DNA from: an uncultured Kangiellaceae bacterium
GTDB taxonomy: Bacteria; Pseudomonadota; Gammaproteobacteria; Enterobacterales; Kangiellaceae
Assembly (NCBI GenBank): GCA_905479925.1
Contig: CAJQOL010000013.1
Span: 1 to 64,000 of the forward strand
Reading direction: 5' to 3'
Length of the DNA stretch: 64,000 bases
Under the pieces are notes generated by a model that saw only the letters and a program-made list of their open reading frames with translations, was not told the origin of the DNA and did no database searches. The number at the start of each line of letters is the position of its first letter. Within the stretch, counting starts at the first letter, position 1. Below, one piece after another: positions 55,996 through 64,000 of this stretch. The translations under genes and the position numbers were made by a program.

Positions 55996-58098
55996 CTAAC
56001 GTTTACGAGAAACTTTTATTACAAAGTCAAAAAGACGAATCTTGCGAATTAAGTTGGCTAACTGCAAACGACCTTTAAGGTCCAGCGCAAAAGCTAACAT
56101 ATTCGTAGAGCCATCCATTGCATCAATGGCAACATTAACGATATTAACGCCATCTTCAGCGATTAAATTAGTGACCTTTGCAAGAACTCCATGACGATTC
56201 ATGACTTCAACTTTTAGTTCTACTCGGAATAGCCCTTCGACATTTTTTTCCCATTGAACAGGGACATATTTGTCGAGCTTTGTGGAGTGATCGGCAATAT
56301 TCCTGCAGTCTTGGCGATGCAAAATAAAACCACCGTGACTACTAATAGTTCCTACAATAGAATCACCAGGAATAGGATGACAGCATTTCGCATATTCGAT
56401 CATCATCCCTTCGGTGCCTTTTATCGCAAGCGGCCGATTGGTATCTTCATGTTTCTTAATGGCGTCTTCAGCGCTAGGTGATAAGCGATGAGCGATAATA
56501 ACGCTAGCCGTTTGACCTAATCCTATTTCCGCCAGAATATCGTCAAAACTGTCCTTACGCGTTTCTTTAACAACTCGCTCAAATACCGCGTCATCAATGG
56601 TATCTAAAGATTGGTTTCCTAGTGATTTTTCCAGCAATCGTCTACCGAGGTTAATCGAATCATCTCGTCGTAAATTTTTAATGAAATGACGAATATTTGT
56701 TCGTGCTTTACTCGTTATAACAAAGCTTAACCATCCCGGGTTTGGTTTTGCGCCAGGTGCGGTGATAATTTCAACGGTTTGACCATTTATGAGTGTACGT
56801 GAGAGTGACACGATAGTGCCATCCACTTTACACGCGATACAACTGTTGCCAACGTCGGTATGTATTGCATAGGCAAAATCAACAGGGGTCGCATTCTTAG
56901 GCAACTCGATAATATTGCCATTTGGAGTGAATATGTAAACTTCGTCAGGAAATAAATCCACTTTAACGTTTTCAATAAACTCTAATGAGTCGCCGCTATT
57001 TTTTTGTAACTCCATTAAGTTACTCATCCACTCTCTGGCTTTTACCTCTGCTCTATTAACATCATTTGGACTTTTGTAGAGCCAGTGTGCGGCAACACCA
57101 TTCTCAGCCATTTGATGCATTTCAGTGGTTCGTATTTGCACTTCAATATGAAGTCCGTGCGGCCCCTTAAGAGTGGTATGCAATGACTGATACCCATTCG
57201 TTTTAGGTATCGCAATATAGTCTTTAAATCGCCCAGGAACAGGCCGGTATAGATTGTGTAATTGACCAAGCACTCGATAGCAAGAATCTTCGGTATCCGT
57301 TATAACTCTGAAGCCATAAACGTCCATAACCTCATTAAAAACACCAACTTTATTAAGCATCTTTTTATAGATACTAAATACCGACTTTTCTCGACCAGAA
57401 ATTTCAGAGTTAATCCCTTCGGCGTTAAGTCGTTGATGGATGTTATTAGATATACTATTAATTATCTCTTTGCGGTTTCCTCTGGCCCGTCGAACAGACT
57501 CTTTTAGGACTCGACATCGCATCGGATATTTTGCGGCAAAACCAAGATCTTCTAACTCTTCGCGAATAGCATACATTCCCAACCGATTAGCAATTGGTGC
57601 GTATATTTCCATGGTTTCTTTAGCTATTCTGGAACGCTTTTCCGAATTAAGTGCACCGAGGGTTCTCATATTGTGCAAACGATCAGCAAGTTTAATGAGA
57701 ACAACCCGTAAGTCTTCGACCATTGCCATCATCATTTTACGGAAATTTTCAGCTTGAGCTTCTTTGCGGGAACGGAATTTAATTTGGGTAAGTTTACTGA
57801 CCCCTTCAACGAGCGCAGCAACTCTTTCACCAAAACTCTCGGCCAACTGCTCGCGAGTAACTTCACAGTCTTCAATGACGTCGTGTAATAACGCCGCCAT
57901 AATCGTCTGCGAATCTAAATGGAGCGTTGCAAGGATCTTGGCAACCGCAACGGGATGGGTAATATATGGATCGCCGCTTGAGCGAAGCTGCCCGTCATGA
58001 GCATCACGGGCAAAAACGAAAGCTTGTTGAATTGTTTCTACCTGACCTTCATCAAGGTAGCTCTGTAGCTGTTCTTTAAGACCACTAAAAAGATACAA
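55996..58098 (-). CDS. spoT: bifunctional (p)ppGpp synthetase/hydrolase SpoT
   Basis: Stringent-response enzyme of 700 residues. The hydrolase has an HD domain near 45-200 with LLHDVIED. The synthetase domain has RFKDYIAIPK, the RxKD form found in bifunctional enzymes. TGS follows (VYIFTPNGNIIELPKNATPVDFAY), then a helical part and a C-terminal ACT domain. The start is TTG 58098, with AGGAGG five bases upstream. Order gmk-rpoZ-spoT matches E. coli. Confidence 0.97.
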   Translation of the reverse strand: MYLFSGLKEQLQSYLDEGQVETIQQAFVFARDAHDGQLRSSGDPYITHPVAVAKILATLHLDSQTIMAALLHDVIEDCEVTREQLAESFGERVAALVEGVSKLTQIKFRSRKEAQAENFRKMMMAMVEDLRVVLIKLADRLHNMRTLGALNSEKRSRIAKETMEIYAPIANRLGMYAIREELEDLGFAAKYPMRCRVLKESVRRARGNRKEIINSISNNIHQRLNAEGINSEISGREKSVFSIYKKMLNKVGVFNEVMDVYGFRVITDTEDSCYRVLGQLHNLYRPVPGRFKDYIAIPKTNGYQSLHTTLKGPHGLHIEVQIRTTEMHQMAENGVAAHWLYKSPNDVNRAEVKAREWMSNLMELQKNSGDSLEFIENVKVDLFPDEVYIFTPNGNIIELPKNATPVDFAYAIHTDVGNSCIACKVDGTIVSLSRTLINGQTVEIITAPGAKPNPGWLSFVITSKARTNIRHFIKNLRRDDSINLGRRLLEKSLGNQSLDTIDDAVFERVVKETRKDSFDDILAEIGLGQTASVIIAHRLSPSAEDAIKKHEDTNRPLAIKGTEGMMIEYAKCCHPIPGDSIVGTISSHGGFILHRQDCRNIADHSTKLDKYVPVQWEKNVEGLFRVELKVEVMNRHGVLAKVTNLIAEDGVNIVNVAIDAMDGSTNMLAFALDLKGRLQLANLIRKIRLFDFVIKVSRKR

Positions 58099-58137
58099 AT
58101 TAGCCTCCTAAAACAGAATCAGCCGACAGGTGGTAAG

Positions 58138-58386
58138 CTATTCTTCGGTAACTTCTTCGATAATAGCTTCGGATGATGTTGCACCCAGTTTGTCAATATT
58201 TTCTACAGATACTAGATTTTCTTCAATTTCTCTTAAGGCTACAACCGTTGGCTTGTCATCGTCCCAATCAACCATTGCATCTTTACCACCGGTAGCAAGT
58301 TGCCTAGCACGTTTAGACGCAACCATAATTAGGTCAAATCGGTTACCAATTGCATCTACTGCATCTTCTACTGTTACTCTAGCCAT
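58138..58386 (-). CDS. rpoZ: RNA polymerase omega subunit
   Basis: Small RNA polymerase assembly subunit of 82 residues. [20 protein letters not shown] and [12 protein letters not shown] are the conserved core. It lies 39 bp before spoT and 100 bp after gmk in the usual block. Confidence 0.96.
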   Translation of the reverse strand: MARVTVEDAVDAIGNRFDLIMVASKRARQLATGGKDAMVDWDDDKPTVVALREIEENLVSVENIDKLGATSSEAIIEEVTEE

Positions 58387-58485
58387 TCTAATCCAGCCTT
58401 TATCTTAAAAATTTGGTGTTCAGAGTCTATTTTGGCAAAATCGACCAGACTCAAAAAGGTCGCATAGTTTACCCTAGTTTACGGA

Positions 58486-59136
58486 TTACTCCAAAAGATT
58501 GCACAACAATTGAGCATGTTTTTCGGACTGTTTCTCTAATTTTTGCTGTTCTGCTGGAGATTTCTGCCTTTCGCCAACAATTATGGTTTTAATTTCATCC
58601 ACCGCTAGCGCAAAGTTGTCATTAATCACCAAGTAATCATATTCATTATAGTGAGACATTTCATCAATTGCAGAATTCATACGCCCCTGAATTATCTCAG
58701 AGTCATCCTGCCCTCTGCCGGTCAATCGCTTTTCAAGCTCTTGCTTGCTAGGAGGTAGAATAAAAATCGAAAGACTACTGCTTATTTGCTTTCGTATTTG
58801 TCGCGCTCCCTGCCAGTCAATTTCAAGTATTACGTCAATTCCTTTGGTTAACTGCTCTGAAATTGACGCTTTACTCGTTCCATAATAATTACCAAAAACC
58901 TCTGCATGCTCGTAAAACGCTTCCTCCTCAACCAGCTCTTTAAATTTTTCTACCGATACAAAGTGATAGTCAACTCCGTCAACCTCTGCATCTCTGCGTT
59001 TACGAGTTGTATGGGATATACTGGTTTGAACGTTACTCAGATCGCTCATTAATTGCTTCAATAAGCTAGTCTTGCCAGCACCTGAGGGCGCTGAAACCAC
59101 AAATAAATTGGCTTTGTTGCTACTGGAGACTGTCAT
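58486..59136 (-). CDS. gmk: guanylate kinase
   Basis: Phosphorylates GMP to GDP. The 216 residues have the P-loop SGAGKTS at 18-24, the GMP-binding region SHTTRKRRDAEVDGVDYHFVS, and the LID-like ILPPSKQELEKRLTGRG. The ATG is well placed after the conserved upstream gap from yicC. Confidence 0.96.
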   Translation of the reverse strand: MTVSSSNKANLFVVSAPSGAGKTSLLKQLMSDLSNVQTSISHTTRKRRDAEVDGVDYHFVSVEKFKELVEEEAFYEHAEVFGNYYGTSKASISEQLTKGIDVILEIDWQGARQIRKQISSSLSIFILPPSKQELEKRLTGRGQDDSEIIQGRMNSAIDEMSHYNEYDYLVINDNFALAVDEIKTIIVGERQKSPAEQQKLEKQSEKHAQLLCNLLE

Positions 59137-59287
59137 TTTCTTTCGGAATTCTCGGATCGTAGAGTTGGTTTATGCTGTGGAATAGTTTAACAAGGGCAAA
59201 TGTTTTACGCTAGCCTACAGAAAAATGGATTGTATTATTTCTGCAGGCCTTTGATTAAATATTCTCAACTCCGTAATTAGACTCTAT

Positions 59288-60154
59288 TTATTCAATATTT
59301 TGGATTTGTTCACGCATTTGTTCAATTAATACCTTCAATTCAACCGACGCCGCTGTAGTTTTACTGCTTATGGATTTAGAACCCAGCGTATTCGCCTCAC
59401 GATTAAGTTCCTGCATAAGAAAATCAAGCCTTCTTCCTGCAACACCACCGCGCTTAACCAAGCGAGTAATTTCAGCAATATGAGTGTCTAATCGATCGAG
59501 TTCTTCATCAACATCGATTTTTTGTGCAATCATAACCATTTCTTGCTCTAAACGTGACTCTTCAAACTCTAATTTTACTTCCTCAAACCGGTTCATAATT
59601 TTTGACTTCTGCCACTCGACAATTTTCGGCATTTCTTCGCGTACTAAAGCAACCTGCTCCGAGATACCATCGGCACGTTTTTCAATCATATCGGCAATAC
59701 TTGCACCTTCTCGTGCGCGCATCGTTATTAATTGCTCAATCGCGTTATCTAGAGTCGCAAATAGCTCTTTTTCTACGTCTTCAGCGTTGAGCTCATTCTT
59801 TTTGATAATGCCAGGCCAACTGAGCAGTCGCGTTAAATCTGGTGATTGTTCAATTTCTGCAATTGACTGAAGCTTTCTGTGGGAAGCCACTAACGAGCCG
59901 GCTAAATCTTCATTAATTGAAAGACCATCGTTGTCAGCTTGATTAAACTCTAATTTAAGACTGCAATCCACCTTACCGCGATTCAGTTTTTTTCTAAGCT
60001 TTTCTCGCAACTTAAATTCTATGTATCTAAAAGATTCCGGCAACCGAAAATTGGTTTCTAAAAATCGACTATTAACCGAACGAAGCTCCCAAGCACCATT
60101 TCCCCAATTTTGCTCAATAGGCTGTCTAGAAAATGCGGTCATACTCTTTAACAT
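59288..60154 (-). CDS. YicC family protein (endoribonuclease type)
   Basis: The 288 residues start MLKSMTAFSRQP, the family opening, and contain ELRSVNSRFLETNFRLPE and the long C-terminal helical part ending in ELKVLIEQMREQIQNIE, with the conserved RRLDFLMQELNREANTLGSKS. YicC is linked to RNA processing and sits divergently from rph, as here. Function is by homology only. Confidence 0.93.
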   Translation of the reverse strand: MLKSMTAFSRQPIEQNWGNGAWELRSVNSRFLETNFRLPESFRYIEFKLREKLRKKLNRGKVDCSLKLEFNQADNDGLSINEDLAGSLVASHRKLQSIAEIEQSPDLTRLLSWPGIIKKNELNAEDVEKELFATLDNAIEQLITMRAREGASIADMIEKRADGISEQVALVREEMPKIVEWQKSKIMNRFEEVKLEFEESRLEQEMVMIAQKIDVDEELDRLDTHIAEITRLVKRGGVAGRRLDFLMQELNREANTLGSKSISSKTTAASVELKVLIEQMREQIQNIE

Positions 60155-60361
60155 TGCTTACTCCGGTAATTACTAAGATAAACGTCACAAAAAACTTAAA
60201 AAATGGTTAAAAATCAGCCAAATACGACTATTATTTAAACATATGGGTTAAATTGTACCTCGAGTTGCGAGAATTTTTACATTAAATAGCTCGATATCTA
60301 CAATATTTGTAGTATTTTAGTTAGAATTGAAACAGTTTACGCCTATTTATCGGAGAATAAG

Positions 60362-61075
60362 ATGCGACCTAGCGGTAGAACCAGTAATCAATTGAGACCA
60401 ATTCAGATAACCCGGCAGTTTACTAATCACGCCGAAGGCTCGGTTTTGATTGAAATGGGGGAAACAAGGGTACTTTGCACCGCTTCGGTTGAAGAAGGCG
60501 TTCCAAGGTTTTTGAAAGGAAAAAAACAAGGTTGGCTAACAGCGGAATACGGCATGCTTCCACGAGCAACCCACACCCGTAATAATCGTGAGGCGGCCCG
60601 CGGCAAGCAAAGTGGGCGTACTCAAGAAATTCAGCGTTTAATTGGACGCTCGTTACGAGCAGCAATTGACTTAAATTTGCTCGGTGAATATACCATTACA
60701 ATTGACTGTGACGTATTACAAGCTGATGGCGGTACAAGAACCGCTTCAATATCGGGAGGTTGTATTGCTCTAGTTGAAGCAATAAATGAGCTGATTCGTA
60801 AGAAAAAAATCAAAACAAACCCGATCAGACATATGATTGCAGCCGTATCTGTAGGTATCTACAAAGGCGAACCGGTACTCGACTTGGATTATCCAGAGGA
60901 CTCTGACGCCGAAACCGATATGAATATTGTGATGAATGAAGAGAACGGAATTATCGAAGTCCAAGGCACTGCGGAAGGCGCAACTTTTAGCCAAGAAGAA
61001 CTTATGCAGATGATGAGTTTAGGTCATCAAGGAATTAAAGAAATCATAGAAGCACAAAAGACCGCTTTAGCATAA
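60362..61075 (+). CDS. rph: ribonuclease PH
   Basis: 3' to 5' phosphorolytic exoribonuclease that trims tRNA precursors. The 237 residues have [20 protein letters not shown] at the start, phosphate-site [15 protein letters not shown], and [18 protein letters not shown] in the active site. CGGAG precedes the ATG. A perfect palindrome CTACAA-TAT-TTGTAG lies at 60298-60312 in the shared upstream region. The next gene follows after 22 bp. Confidence 0.97.
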   Translation: MRPSGRTSNQLRPIQITRQFTNHAEGSVLIEMGETRVLCTASVEEGVPRFLKGKKQGWLTAEYGMLPRATHTRNNREAARGKQSGRTQEIQRLIGRSLRAAIDLNLLGEYTITIDCDVLQADGGTRTASISGGCIALVEAINELIRKKKIKTNPIRHMIAAVSVGIYKGEPVLDLDYPEDSDAETDMNIVMNEENGIIEVQGTAEGATFSQEELMQMMSLGHQGIKEIIEAQKTALA

Positions 61076-61097
61076 GCGGCAGGAACTAAAAAATATA

Positions 61098-61985
61098 ATG
61101 GCATTAAAATTTCTGATAGTCGACGATAGTAAGGCAATGCAAACTATTGTTAAACGTATTCTAACCAATGCGGGTTACGCGGATCATGATTTTCGGTTTT
61201 CCGACGATGGTGAAGGAGCGATTAGAGAAATTGTTCAATGGAAACCAGATATGGTCTTGCTAGATTGGCACATGCCTGGCATTTCCGGACTGCAAGTATT
61301 AAGAAAAATTCGAGAGTTAGAAATTAAGACCAAAATAGGTTTAATTACCGCTGAAAAAAATGCCAGCTCAATCGAACAAGCAAAGCAGGCAGGGGCGGTT
61401 TTTGTTATCCATAAACCTTTTACCAATAAAGATCTTCAAGAAAGCCTGATTCCTGCACTTGCAGGTGTAAGCACGCCGTCAAACAAAGCGATAAGCACTA
61501 AGGAAATCATATTTCCGTCACCGACGGCACTTAGCATGTTTATTAGCACGATTACGGGGGAACGTGTCAAAGTGGAACAAGTGAAATCGCACGATGTGAC
61601 AAAACTGCTTTATCCTTGCAAAATAGCCCTTTATGGTAACAACGACAAGCAAATTAGAGCGGTACAAGTCCTAGACTCTAATTTGACCGAACGATTATCG
61701 GAGCTATTTGCTTCAAGTGTTTATCGCGGTCAAGCATTTGACGACAAGCTTCTAACAAAATCCTTTTTAAGATCTTTAACCGTATTTGGCGCAACTTGTC
61801 ATGACTTAAAGCACAATAGAGAGCTAAGTCTATTCAAAACCTACGCAATGCCTAAACTTATTGATAAGGTAGTAAAACTGAATGAACTAAGTGGTGACGA
61901 TCGTTTAGATCTAAAATTCACATTTTCCGATGGTGATTCTGGTCACGCTATTTTCTACATTGAAAATACCTCGGATAACGCTTAA
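61098..61985 (+). CDS. response regulator with an unrecognised C-terminal domain
   Basis: The 295 residues have an N-terminal receiver domain (1-125) with DD at 9-10, acceptor Asp56 in LLDWHMPG and the conserved Lys in IHKPF. The remaining 170 residues have no DNA-binding or output motif that I recognise. The region is mixed alpha/beta, with a CHDLKHN segment. A CheC/CheX-like fold is possible but not shown. It may be co-transcribed with rph, and no kinase is adjacent. Confidence 0.75.
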   Translation: MALKFLIVDDSKAMQTIVKRILTNAGYADHDFRFSDDGEGAIREIVQWKPDMVLLDWHMPGISGLQVLRKIRELEIKTKIGLITAEKNASSIEQAKQAGAVFVIHKPFTNKDLQESLIPALAGVSTPSNKAISTKEIIFPSPTALSMFISTITGERVKVEQVKSHDVTKLLYPCKIALYGNNDKQIRAVQVLDSNLTERLSELFASSVYRGQAFDDKLLTKSFLRSLTVFGATCHDLKHNRELSLFKTYAMPKLIDKVVKLNELSGDDRLDLKFTFSDGDSGHAIFYIENTSDNA

Positions 61986-62014
61986 CTTAATAGTTATCGA
62001 CTAACGCTCTCAAT

Positions 62015-63448
62015 TTATTCCCCGCTTGTTTCCGATACGCTTTCTTGTTTTTCTCTGGTCGCTTGTTGCTCGACGTCCATTTCTGTATCCGGCTTCTCAA
62101 CCAGCAATGAATTATTTTCTTGTTTAGAATCGCCCTCAGCAACCTTACCTTCTTCGCTAGAATCAAACTCCTCTAGTAGGCTAAAAAACTGAGTCTCTAA
62201 CAACTGGTGTTCATCTTTTAGCCTTTCCAGAGCTTTAGAGGAAGTCATCTCAATATCGGCATCTTCAGATATCAGCATAAACTGCTGTTCGAGCATTTCC
62301 TTTTCCAAAATCAAACGATCCATTGCGGCTTCGCTTTTCTCGAGCTGTCCTCTTAACTCACTCAGTTTCTCGATTTGGTCTTGATTTTGACCCGAATTTT
62401 TTATTTGAGTGGTGAGAATTTCATTACGGGTTTCTAACGTTTTATATTTACGGGCAAGTTGTCGATGATCACTGCTTAACTTAGAAATATTTCTGTGTAA
62501 TTGCTGCTCGGAATTTTTATGCATTCGCATTTGTTCTTTTTGAGCTTGAAACATTTGAGCCTTTGCAATAAACGCTCTAAGCTGTGTTGATGTTTTTTCT
62601 AGATCACCAGCCAAGCGGTCCTTCATTTTTGAAACTTCATCGAGCTCTTTGATGACACGGTCCATTTCTTCTTTAGTAAACTGCAAAGAGGATGGATCAA
62701 AATTTGAGTAGGATTGAGCGTTTAATAGCGACTCTTCAACGTTTCCAATAATATTCTCTGCATTCTCAAGTTCCCTTAACTCATTCTCTGTTTCCTTTTC
62801 GTCCTCGTCAAACAACTCAACGTCTACCACTAAACCTACCATTTCTCCTAGTGAGCTATAGCGCTCCTTAAAGCTATCAAGATCTTCGCTGGCGCTATGA
62901 TTACCATTCTCGGCCAGTCGGTTCTTTAACTCTTCTAGCGCTTGCTCACCGCCAGACATGGTGTAAGCAATGGAGTTTTTAAGATCATGATACATTTCCT
63001 TATAGTTATCTTCTTCATTTTTCTCTCCTTGTTCCTGGGCGGTTTGAGAAGATTGCTGATTTTTGAGAGCCTGTAATTCTTTTTTAACTTCATCAACATG
63101 CTCTTTCATTTCTGCACGTTGTTTTACAGCAAAATTGGCAGCTTCTTGAGCAGTATCCTTTTGCTTGTTCATTTTCTTATTTTTCTTTTCGAGGGCTTCA
63201 ATGGTTGCTTGGTCGTCCTCTCTATCGGAACTCCTTTCTTTATCTATGTCCTCTATTTTTTGTTTTAACTCCTGGATTTGAACACGAAGACCCTTATTAC
63301 GACTAATAGCGTCTTTCAGTTTGAACGTTAGCTCCTCATTTTGTTCTTTGAGGGTATTGTTGATATTAAAAAGCTTGAAAAATAAGTAAGCACTAACTCC
63401 TATTAGCACTACAAATATTTCTGCAACAATTAAAACTTGATTCGACAA
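62015..63448 (-). CDS. membrane-anchored long coiled-coil protein
   Basis: The 477 residues have one N-terminal membrane segment (about 6-24) and then almost continuous charged coiled coil (Lys/Glu/Gln heptads) with breaks near 145-175 and 230-260. The C-terminal tail is acidic. No enzymatic motif. It might be a structural or scaffold protein on the cytoplasmic face. The start is TTG 63448. It is convergent with the response regulator gene. Confidence 0.65.
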   Translation of the reverse strand: MSNQVLIVAEIFVVLIGVSAYLFFKLFNINNTLKEQNEELTFKLKDAISRNKGLRVQIQELKQKIEDIDKERSSDREDDQATIEALEKKNKKMNKQKDTAQEAANFAVKQRAEMKEHVDEVKKELQALKNQQSSQTAQEQGEKNEEDNYKEMYHDLKNSIAYTMSGGEQALEELKNRLAENGNHSASEDLDSFKERYSSLGEMVGLVVDVELFDEDEKETENELRELENAENIIGNVEESLLNAQSYSNFDPSSLQFTKEEMDRVIKELDEVSKMKDRLAGDLEKTSTQLRAFIAKAQMFQAQKEQMRMHKNSEQQLHRNISKLSSDHRQLARKYKTLETRNEILTTQIKNSGQNQDQIEKLSELRGQLEKSEAAMDRLILEKEMLEQQFMLISEDADIEMTSSKALERLKDEHQLLETQFFSLLEEFDSSEEGKVAEGDSKQENNSLLVEKPDTEMDVEQQATREKQESVSETSGE

Positions 63449-63813
63449 AAGCTAGACCATCTATTAAATAAGTCAGGTAAGTATAGGATATTTATCAATA
63501 AATTGCTTAAACTTGCCGCACAGCCCTCTAACCTCCGAGAAGATAGAACTGAAAAACTGGCTCTTTCTATGGGTTACCAGTTATTTTAGTCCCACTTGTA
63601 ATAACCGGCTCAACTAAGCAGCTATTGGTTAACACAAAATCCGCCTTTTTAAGAACAAATAATATCAATAAAAACAGTGAGTTATATAGATACAGGATGT
63701 AAATGTATTGATTTGGTAAACCACTCTTCATTTTGTTTACATAACTGCTGCTAATAAAATTGGGGACAAATGAGTAACCTTTACTCTAGCCACTACAAGT
63801 AAAGGAAATAGAC
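63449..63813. other. 365 bp divergent intergenic region
   Basis: AT-rich, no gene or RNA seen. It must hold promoters for the coiled-coil gene and the VWA gene; none could be assigned with confidence. Confidence 0.4.
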
Positions 63814-64000
63814 ATGAAAAATTCACCAATTCGTTCCGCCATTAGAGCCATCCTCATCTCCAGCGTTTTAGTTACAACCGCTAGTTTTGCCCATAACAAC
63901 AGTCCTAGTGATGCCAAGAGGCACATTATCGCGCCTCAACCTCAGGCGGCACCAAAAATTCAACTAGCAATACTATTAGACACCAGCGGTAGTATGGACG
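63814..64000 (+). CDS. secreted von Willebrand factor A-domain protein, 5' part
   Basis: ATG 63814, with an AAAGGAAA ribosome site, opens MKNSPIRSAIRAILISSV, a signal peptide ending near SFA. The visible 62 residues end at LLDTSGSMD, the MIDAS metal-binding motif of VWA domains. The gene continues beyond the window, so total size and partner are unknown. Confidence 0.82.
   Translation, partial: MKNSPIRSAIRAILISSVLVTTASFAHNNSPSDAKRHIIAPQPQAAPKIQLAILLDTSGSMD

Overview
The window is a compact, moderately AT-rich bacterial chromosome segment with no phage, plasmid or rRNA block. The ftsY-ftsE-ftsX-rpoH order, the gmk-rpoZ-spoT-trmH order, yicC beside rph, PlsB, EnvZ-like and SpoT-type proteins, and a CtaC-CtaD-Cox11-CtaE oxidase cluster point to an aerobic, probably marine gammaproteobacterium. 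Kangiellaceae-like is my guess from protein style only. No tRNA, rRNA or CRISPR array was recognised.

Layout. 1-1766: tyrosine catabolism (hppD, partial, and hmgA). 2084-6096: SRP receptor, FtsEX and the heat-shock sigma factor RpoH, with a perfect CIRCE operator in front of rpoH. 6393-9054: solute-binding lipoprotein, Hsp20 with a sigma-32-type promoter, L31, and a secreted nuclease with a C9 tract. 9114-13455: malic enzyme and PriA with a repeat insertion. 13967-16998: an accessory pair, an integrase-like protein lacking its catalytic C-terminus and a UvrD/Rep-type helicase frameshifted in Walker A, behind a strong promoter overlapped by an inverted repeat. 17431-23230: a large hybrid histidine kinase and a diguanylate cyclase response regulator. 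23322-32859: LysE transporter, glnS, an acyl-CoA ligase/PLP decarboxylase pair of the exosortase-A-associated type, plsB and a dehydrogenase. 32982-37190: alkaline phosphatase, an AraC-regulator remnant, and an ECF sigma/anti-sigma/PDZ operon. 37481-48490: metallopeptidase, EnvZ-like kinase, and the heme A and cytochrome oxidase assembly and structural genes. 48757-50072: a second ECF sigma/anti-sigma pair. 50401-54766: DUF3530-like protein, histone H1-like protein, orphan ParA, FHA-cyclase and rhodanese-methyltransferase. 54759-61075: trmH, ridA, spoT, rpoZ, gmk, yicC and rph. 61098-64000: response regulator, coiled-coil membrane protein, and the start of a VWA protein.

How it fits together. 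The heat-shock parts connect: rpoH lies behind a HrcA-type operator, and hsp20 carries a sigma-32 promoter and a leader hairpin that presents its ribosome site in a loop. Signalling is dense: a hybrid kinase with a c-di-GMP cyclase, two ECF systems, an EnvZ-like kinase without a neighbouring OmpR, an FHA-cyclase and SpoT. At a different scale, short tandem repeats with a 12-15 bp period recur at many unrelated sites, mostly between genes, but also inside priA and in a linker of the hybrid kinase.
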